Shown in pieces: positions 59,514-64,000 of a stretch of 64,000 nt of DNA. The DNA lies in the NCBI GenBank assembly GCA_036678685.1, contig JAZIHH010000034.1, forward strand, positions 361,560 through 425,559. The letters are read 5' to 3'. The position numbers were made by a program, and so were the translations under genes. The first letter of the stretch is position 1, and the number at the start of each line of letters is the position of its first letter. The notes beneath the pieces were generated by a model. The model was given only the letters and a program-made list of their open reading frames with translations, was not told the origin of the DNA and ran no database searches. This DNA comes from JAZIHH01 sp036678685. Lineage in GTDB: Bacteria; Bacillota; UBA4882; UBA10575.

Positions 59514-61745
59514 ATGCTCCGGTACCGGTGGTTTTTCTTTTTTGCCTTGTTTCTCTTGTTGATCCCGGCTTTTTACTCCACCGGCCGTGCCGCAGTTGGC
59601 AATCTGTCCGATTTTTTACCACGAGGGGCGAAAATAGTCCAGGTCATTGCCGATACGGCCTTTGATGAGGATGCCGAAGTGGAATACTTGGTTTTATATT
59701 CCCTCCGGGATACTTTTGGCCTTGTTTTGCTTGACCACAGGGCGCAGAACAGATATACCATGGTGTATCATAAAAACTTGGGGGAAGGAGCCCTGGAAAC
59801 GGAAGGCCGGATGCAATTCGCCGACACCGCTTATACCTACTCGATCCTGCAGGCGGCGGATTTGGATGGCGACGGACTCCTGGAGTTCTGGACCCTTTTT
59901 CAACCAAAAGATTCGTCCCAGGCCCAATTGGATGTGTATAAATACCGGAATCAACACTATTCGCAAGCCCTCTCCGCCTGGGGCGACTATGACATCCAGT
60001 TTTTCGACTACCAGGGGGAACTGGTGGTTCATGAAGCCAGCCGGCGGGAATCCGGGGAGGTGGCCATAAGAAGCAAGGTCTGGAATCCCCGGACCGGGGA
60101 AGTATCGGTGAGCGATACGGTCTGGTTAATGTCGCCCCGGGATTATCTGGCTTTTGCTCGTTCCCGTTGGCGTCCGAAACTATTTGGGGAAGAGACCGGC
60201 GCCATCACCTACTGCTGGGGTGACGCCTTGAATGTCTTTAACGAAATTCCCCGGGGTGAACGGGCGGTCAACCCGCTGCTGCCGGAAAACGCCTATCTCC
60301 TGGAAATAGTCGCCGATACCGCTTTCAATATGTTTATCGAAGAAAGCTATGTCTTTACTTACCAGGTTCCCGACGTCAATGATCCCCGCCGGGTGCTGCT
60401 CTTGGCCGCGCAGGCCGACTGGGATTTCGAACGCGCCTGCTATCAAGTGACCCCCCTCCCCTTTCAGGCCTACGGATTGGCCCGGGGGCCGGAGGGTAAT
60501 TTATACCGTTCCTTATATGTTTTGCCGGGCTACGGCCTCAAACACCTGGCCCTGCTGGGAAACGGGGAACGTTTATCCTCCTTGAAGCTGGTTATACTTA
60601 ATAACAACGGCTTGTTTTTTGAAGAAGCGGCGGTTTTTGATTCCACCTTCCACCTTCAACTTCTGGAACGGTTTAGCTTTGCGGATTTCGGTTACCATTA
60701 CGAAGTGATCACCGCCGACCGGGAAGACGGCCTTGTCAGGACCAGAAGGTGGCGGTCGGACCCGGAAGGGGTCTATGAAGAGATTCTCCACTTTGATCTG
60801 TTATCGGAGGAGACCTTTGAACATCCCCGGGATTATAAGCGGCTCTACTACCGGGTGGAAGAACCGGTCTGGTCGCTGGAGGGTTATGAAGAATTGCTTC
60901 TCCGTTCCCTCAACCGGAAGGAAATCGATCCCTTTATCCAAATCCCGGAACCGGATTATGCCGGGCGGCTTGACGACTATATCTTTAAGTACATGACGCC
61001 CTTCCGTATTCACCAGTGGGTGTTCTGGGAGGCCGACGGCTGTGCGACAGAGGAAGCGCTGCTTTTAATCCGGGCCGACCGCGTCTTTTGGCCTCCCACC
61101 TATCGCCTGGGCTTTCTTTATAAGGACGAAAAAATTACTTTCGAAAGTCTTGGCCCGCTGTCCCTGACGATCGGGGAAGGAAACCCCTTGTCCGGGGTCT
61201 ACCGGGCGGATATAACCGGCGACGGCAAAGACGAACTGCTTATTTTAAACCGGGAATACGATCTTCAGGCCGGGAAAACCTGGACTTATTTAGAGATCCT
61301 GGAGAAAGACGGATTCCAGTGGCGCCGGGTATCCAACCGGGTTTTACAATACGATGATCTTCGCTTGTACAAGATTGACGGGAAAATATGGTTGTTCGGT
61401 TATCTCCGGGGAGAAGCGGGGATCATTGAAAATGCCGTTTATCCTTTTGTTTGGGAGAATAACCGCTTTGTCTACCAACAAAAGGAGAACGTAACCGATT
61501 TTTATACTTATCTGAACGGCCTGAGCGGGGAGAAAGAGGATCTCTTCGGTGAAGAGCAACGGTTGTTCCCGGGTCCGCTCGGAGGAAGAAGACTGGCGGG
61601 CGATATTTTCCACCCGGCCGCGCCGGAAGAGGAGGGTGCGGAAACGGGTGCCGGGATTATTGAAATTGTGGAAAAGGAAACAATAGAAGAAAAAGAGAAG
61701 GCGGAAGAGAGAGCAAGACCTTCCTTTGATTATCCGGGTCTCTAA
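59514..61745 (+). CDS. Large secreted protein of unknown function
   Basis: A 743-residue exported protein with a signal peptide (WFFFFALFLLLIPAFYSTGRAA) and no later membrane helix. Two FG-GAP/VCBS-like calcium-type motifs occur, ADLDGDGLLEFWTL near residue 120 and ADITGDGKDELLIL near 565; the segment IVQVIADTAFDEDAEVEYLVLY near the N-terminus is echoed by EIVADTAFNMFIEESYVFTYQ near 265. This suggests a beta-propeller-like repeat architecture. The tail is Glu-rich. ATG 59514 is 6 bases after GGAGGG. No family is recognised. Confidence 0.7.
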   Translation: MLRYRWFFFFALFLLLIPAFYSTGRAAVGNLSDFLPRGAKIVQVIADTAFDEDAEVEYLVLYSLRDTFGLVLLDHRAQNRYTMVYHKNLGEGALETEGRMQFADTAYTYSILQAADLDGDGLLEFWTLFQPKDSSQAQLDVYKYRNQHYSQALSAWGDYDIQFFDYQGELVVHEASRRESGEVAIRSKVWNPRTGEVSVSDTVWLMSPRDYLAFARSRWRPKLFGEETGAITYCWGDALNVFNEIPRGERAVNPLLPENAYLLEIVADTAFNMFIEESYVFTYQVPDVNDPRRVLLLAAQADWDFERACYQVTPLPFQAYGLARGPEGNLYRSLYVLPGYGLKHLALLGNGERLSSLKLVILNNNGLFFEEAAVFDSTFHLQLLERFSFADFGYHYEVITADREDGLVRTRRWRSDPEGVYEEILHFDLLSEETFEHPRDYKRLYYRVEEPVWSLEGYEELLLRSLNRKEIDPFIQIPEPDYAGRLDDYIFKYMTPFRIHQWVFWEADGCATEEALLLIRADRVFWPPTYRLGFLYKDEKITFESLGPLSLTIGEGNPLSGVYRADITGDGKDELLILNREYDLQAGKTWTYLEILEKDGFQWRRVSNRVLQYDDLRLYKIDGKIWLFGYLRGEAGIIENAVYPFVWENNRFVYQQKENVTDFYTYLNGLSGEKEDLFGEEQRLFPGPLGGRRLAGDIFHPAAPEEEGAETGAGIIEIVEKETIEEKEKAEERARPSFDYPGL

Positions 61746-61825
61746 GGCGCCCTTGTTTCCGGTCCCATTTATCTTACGACAGGCAGGGGCAAGCCCGGGG
61801 TTGGTCAAACGGGAGAGAGGGCAAG

Positions 61826-62710
61826 ATGAAGAAGGAAGCGGTCCCGGCGCCGGGCGGCGGCCGTTTGTATCTGGTCGCCACGCCCATCGGCAATTTGGAA
61901 GATATTACTTTTCGCGCTTTACAAGTATTGAAAGAAGTCGATCTGATTGCGGCCGAAGATACCCGCAGAAGCAAAAAACTCCTTTCTTTTTACCGGATCC
62001 ACAAACCGCTGGTCAGTTTCTACCGGGAAAAAGAAAAGAGCAGAACGGAAAGGATTCTTTCCCTCCTGAAAGCCGGGCGGAAGATCGCCCTGGTCAGTGA
62101 CGCCGGGATGCCGGGAATTTCCGATCCCGGTTTCCTGTTGGTAAAAAGAACGGTGGAAAACGGGCTCCCGGTCATTCCTCTACCGGGTCCCTCGGCTTTT
62201 TTAACGGCTTTGGTCGCTTCAGGCCTGCCGTGCGACCGGTTTGTTTTTGAGGGTTTTTTGCCCCCCAAAAGGAAGGAACGGCGGGAGCGTTTGGCCGCCT
62301 TGGCCCGGGAGGAGAGAACAACCGTTTTCTATGTTTCCTGCCATGACCTCCTGGAAGTTCTCGGTGACTTCCGGGAGTATCTGGGGGAAGAGAGGCCGTT
62401 GGTGATCGCCCGGGAGTTGACCAAGGTTTATGAGGAGTTTTGGCGGGGAAAGATCGGGGAAGCCGTAGGACATTGGGCCCAGCGGGAAATCCGGGGCGAG
62501 TTTACGCTGGTGGTCGGGGGCGCCGGACCTTCCCCGGGGAAAGGAACAGATTCCGCTAAATACAGTGAATTATATCAAGAAATCGAGAAAAAAAGGGAAA
62601 AGGGCGGCAAGTTATCCTCGATCGTCCGGGAAATTGCCGAACGGGAGGGAATTTCCCGGCGGAGTCTCTACCAGTATTATCTGGAAAAAAATAAACAAAT
62701 GGAGAGATGA
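61826..62710 (+). CDS. rsmI: 16S rRNA 2'-O-methyltransferase RsmI
   Basis: A 294-residue tetrapyrrole-methylase-like enzyme that methylates the ribose of C1402 in 16S rRNA. Seen: GRLYLVATPIGNLEDITFRAL, DLIAAEDTRRSKKLL, ALVSDAGMPGISDPGFLL, and LPGPSAFLTALVASGLP. A C-terminal helical HTH-like extension with EIAEREGISRRSLYQYYL is longer than in Escherichia coli and usual in Gram-positives. It precedes abrB (opposite strand), the same neighbourhood as in Bacillus. Confidence 0.95.
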   Translation: MKKEAVPAPGGGRLYLVATPIGNLEDITFRALQVLKEVDLIAAEDTRRSKKLLSFYRIHKPLVSFYREKEKSRTERILSLLKAGRKIALVSDAGMPGISDPGFLLVKRTVENGLPVIPLPGPSAFLTALVASGLPCDRFVFEGFLPPKRKERRERLAALAREERTTVFYVSCHDLLEVLGDFREYLGEERPLVIARELTKVYEEFWRGKIGEAVGHWAQREIRGEFTLVVGGAGPSPGKGTDSAKYSELYQEIEKKREKGGKLSSIVREIAEREGISRRSLYQYYLEKNKQMER

Positions 62711-62762
62711 CTCTCTCCATAAAAAAAAATAAAAAACAGCAAAATTTTAAAGGTACCGCATA

Positions 62763-63011
62763 TTATGAGGCATTTCTCATCTTATCGAGGCATTCCTCAC
62801 AAATGTTCTTGTCCTTGAAGATGGTGATCTTCTCCGCGTTGCCACAGAAGATACAAGCCGGTTGATACTTTTTCAGGATGATCTTTTCCCCGTCGACATA
62901 GATTTCCAGCGCGTCCTTCTCTTCAATCTGCAGGGTTCTCCGCAGTTCGATGGGGATGACAACGCGTCCCAACTCATCAACCTTGCGAACAATACCGGTG
63001 GACTTCATCAT
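62763..63011 (-). CDS. abrB: Transition state regulator AbrB
   Basis: An 82-residue DNA-binding regulator. The N-terminal swapped-hairpin domain has STGIVRKVDELGRVVIPIELRRTL and ALEIYVDGEKIILKKY; the C-terminal part carries two CxxC pairs (CIFC and CEEC), as usual in AbrB of Bacillota. AbrB represses post-exponential and sporulation functions. ATG 63011 follows AAAGGAGGAG; a second ATG at 63008 is possible. It is divergent from the T-box-metG unit. Confidence 0.95.
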   Translation of the reverse strand: MMKSTGIVRKVDELGRVVIPIELRRTLQIEEKDALEIYVDGEKIILKKYQPACIFCGNAEKITIFKDKNICEECLDKMRNAS

Positions 63012-63059
63012 GATCTGTTCTCCTCCTTTCGTTAAGATTCGACATTGAACTACAAGAGA

Positions 63060-63088
63060 ATTATACCTAAATTTCCAAACTAAGTCAA
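63060..63088 (-). promoter_or_regulatory. Sigma-A promoter of abrB
   Basis: On the minus strand TTGACT (63083-63088), 17 bases, TATAAT (63060-63065), a near-consensus promoter about 50 bases before abrB. Confidence 0.9.
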
Positions 63089-63132
63089 CTGAGTAAATTG
63101 AAAAAATTTGTAACAAGAAGATTAAAGATTAC

Positions 63133-63161
63133 TTGACAAAAAAATAGGAAACGGCTATAGT
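63133..63161 (+). promoter_or_regulatory. Sigma-A promoter of the T-box-metG transcript
   Basis: TTGACA (63133-63138), 17 bases, TATAGT (63156-63161). It is divergent from the abrB promoter; the two -35 boxes are 44 bases apart. Confidence 0.9.
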
Positions 63162-63169
63162 AAGATCAA

Positions 63170-63446
63170 AAAAGTCACCTAAAGCAATGACAGGGGGAGT
63201 AAATGATTTCCTGCGCATACAGCGAGCCGGGACGGTGGAAGCCGGCCGCAAGGAATCATTGAAGATGGCCTGGAGCTGCAAGGCTGAAAGAGACAGGCAG
63301 TAGGCTTTGCCGGGAGTGTCCGTTAACACACAAGGCCGGCGCCGGGTGCGACGGCCGTTCGAGTCCCTGAACAAGGGAGAAGTGGGGTGGTACCGCGGGA
63401 ACCTTTCGCCCCCAAAGTCAACTTTGGGCGAGGGGTTTTTTCTATG
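63170..63446 (+). promoter_or_regulatory. T-box riboswitch of metG
   Basis: The T-box core GTGGGGTGGTACCGCGGG lies at 63382-63400, followed by a terminator with CGCCCCCAAAG / CTTTGGGCG and a T-run (63409-63443). ATG at 63265-63267 in GAAGATGGCC, on the 3' side of stem I, is the likely Met specifier. Uncharged tRNA-Met should permit read-through into metG. Confidence 0.9.
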
Positions 63447-63505
63447 AATGAGGGCGATGTTTAAATGTTAAGATGTTAATATCCAAACCAAGGAGGAACA
63501 GCGAG

Positions 63506-64000
63506 ATGGGAAAATTTTATCTTACAACGCCTATTTACTACCCAAGCGATCATTTACATATCGGCCATGCCTATACCACGGTGGTGGCCGACGCCCTGGC
63601 CCGGTATTACCGGCAGATTGGGTACGACACCTATTTTTTGACCGGCACCGATGAGCACGGACTGAAGATCCAGCGCCGGGCGGAAGCGGCCGGCAAGTCG
63701 CCGCAGGAGTTCGTGGATGAGATTGTTGACGGAATCAAATCCCTTTGGCGGCTGCTGAAGATCAGCAACGATGATTTTATCCGGACGACCGAAGAAAGGC
63801 ATGTCAAAAGGGTGCAGGCCATTTTTCAACGCCTTTATGACCAGGGGGATATCTATAAGAGCGAGTACGAAGGTTGGTACTGCACCCCTTGTGAGACTTT
63901 CTGGCTGGAAAGGCAGTTGGTGGAGGGCCGGTGCCCGGACTGCAACCGGGAGGTGGAGATCGTCCACGAGGAGAGCTACTTTTTCCGCCTCTCCAAATAT
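63506..64000 (+). CDS. metG: Methionyl-tRNA synthetase, N-terminal part (continues beyond window)
   Basis: 165 codons of a class I synthetase. It opens GKFYLTTPIYYPSDHLHIGHAYT with the HIGH motif at residues 18-21, then FLTGTDEHGLKIQ, and a zinc-binding knuckle with CTPC and CPDC near the end of the visible part. AAGGAGG (63490-63496) precedes ATG 63506. Controlled by the T-box upstream. The KMSKS loop and C-terminal domain lie outside the window. Confidence 0.96.
   Translation, partial: MGKFYLTTPIYYPSDHLHIGHAYTTVVADALARYYRQIGYDTYFLTGTDEHGLKIQRRAEAAGKSPQEFVDEIVDGIKSLWRLLKISNDDFIRTTEERHVKRVQAIFQRLYDQGDIYKSEYEGWYCTPCETFWLERQLVEGRCPDCNREVEIVHEESYFFRLSKY

Noticed and set aside
62700..62735. GGAGAG / CTCTCC hairpin at the end of rsmI as a terminator
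   Set aside because: On the plus strand it is followed by A-rich sequence. On the minus strand the T-run comes before the stem, so neither direction fits.

Overview
The window looks like a chromosomal segment of an anaerobic, endospore-forming Gram-positive bacterium (Bacillota, Clostridia-type; the exact lineage cannot be fixed from sequence reading alone). The evidence is a spore germination protease (gpr), a sigma-G inhibitor Gin, a Spo0E-like protein, AbrB, two T-box leaders (tyrS and metG), a CIRCE/hrcA-controlled heat-shock operon, and gene orders known from Bacillus and Clostridia (tmk-darA-yaaR-holB-ricT, rsmI-abrB-metG, rpsT-gpr, lepA-hemW-hrcA-grpE-dnaK-dnaJ). Core genes are GC-rich by eye. 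The stretch 29.7-44.6 kb is visibly AT-richer and carries the mobile elements and the CRISPR locus.

Layout. 0-11 kb: GH95 glycosidase (cut by the window edge), pcm, trxA, a D,D-carboxypeptidase, an MFS exporter, an orphan corrinoid protein, a membrane-anchored glucodextranase-C-like protein, DUF2508 (YaaL-like) and Gin, a GT39-like glycosyltransferase, a lipoprotein and a Spo0E-like protein. 11-27 kb: an Orn/Lys/Arg decarboxylase followed by tmk-darA-yaaR-holB-ricT, nadK-argR-recN, comEA-comEC-holA, rpsT (opposite strand), a small membrane protein, gpr and murJ. 27-30 kb: two membrane proteins, a block of ACGAG-type heptamer repeats and an archaeal-type sn-glycerol-1-phosphate dehydrogenase.

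29.7-44.6 kb is an accessory island. It starts with an IS3-family element, followed by a minus-strand type III CRISPR effector operon (Cmr1-like, Cmr6-like, Csx11/Cas10, Cmr4, Cmr5 and a Cas5/Cmr3-like RAMP). Csx11 keeps an HD motif but shows no GGDD cyclase motif, which points to subtype III-C. The Cmr6-like gene is split by an ISLre2-family element with a 9-bp target duplication; removing the element restores one 306-codon reading frame. A second IS3-family element separates a degenerate repeat from a 27-repeat, 26-spacer array that reads on the minus strand, with its leader on the right. Three further degenerate repeats lie at both ends of the cas operon. No cas1, cas2, cas6 or CARF effector is in the window, so crRNA processing and adaptation would have to be supplied elsewhere.

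44.6-64 kb: a DUF6064 membrane protein, a Gfo/Idh/MocA oxidoreductase, two small Q/N-rich or unknown proteins, then lepA, an UPF0316 protein, hemW and the CIRCE-controlled hrcA-grpE-dnaK-dnaJ operon, a VanY-type carboxypeptidase, T-box-tyrS, a large secreted protein of unknown function, rsmI, and the divergent pair abrB / T-box-metG (cut by the window end). The usual spoIIP gene is not present between gpr and lepA; about 23 kb of other DNA lies there instead.
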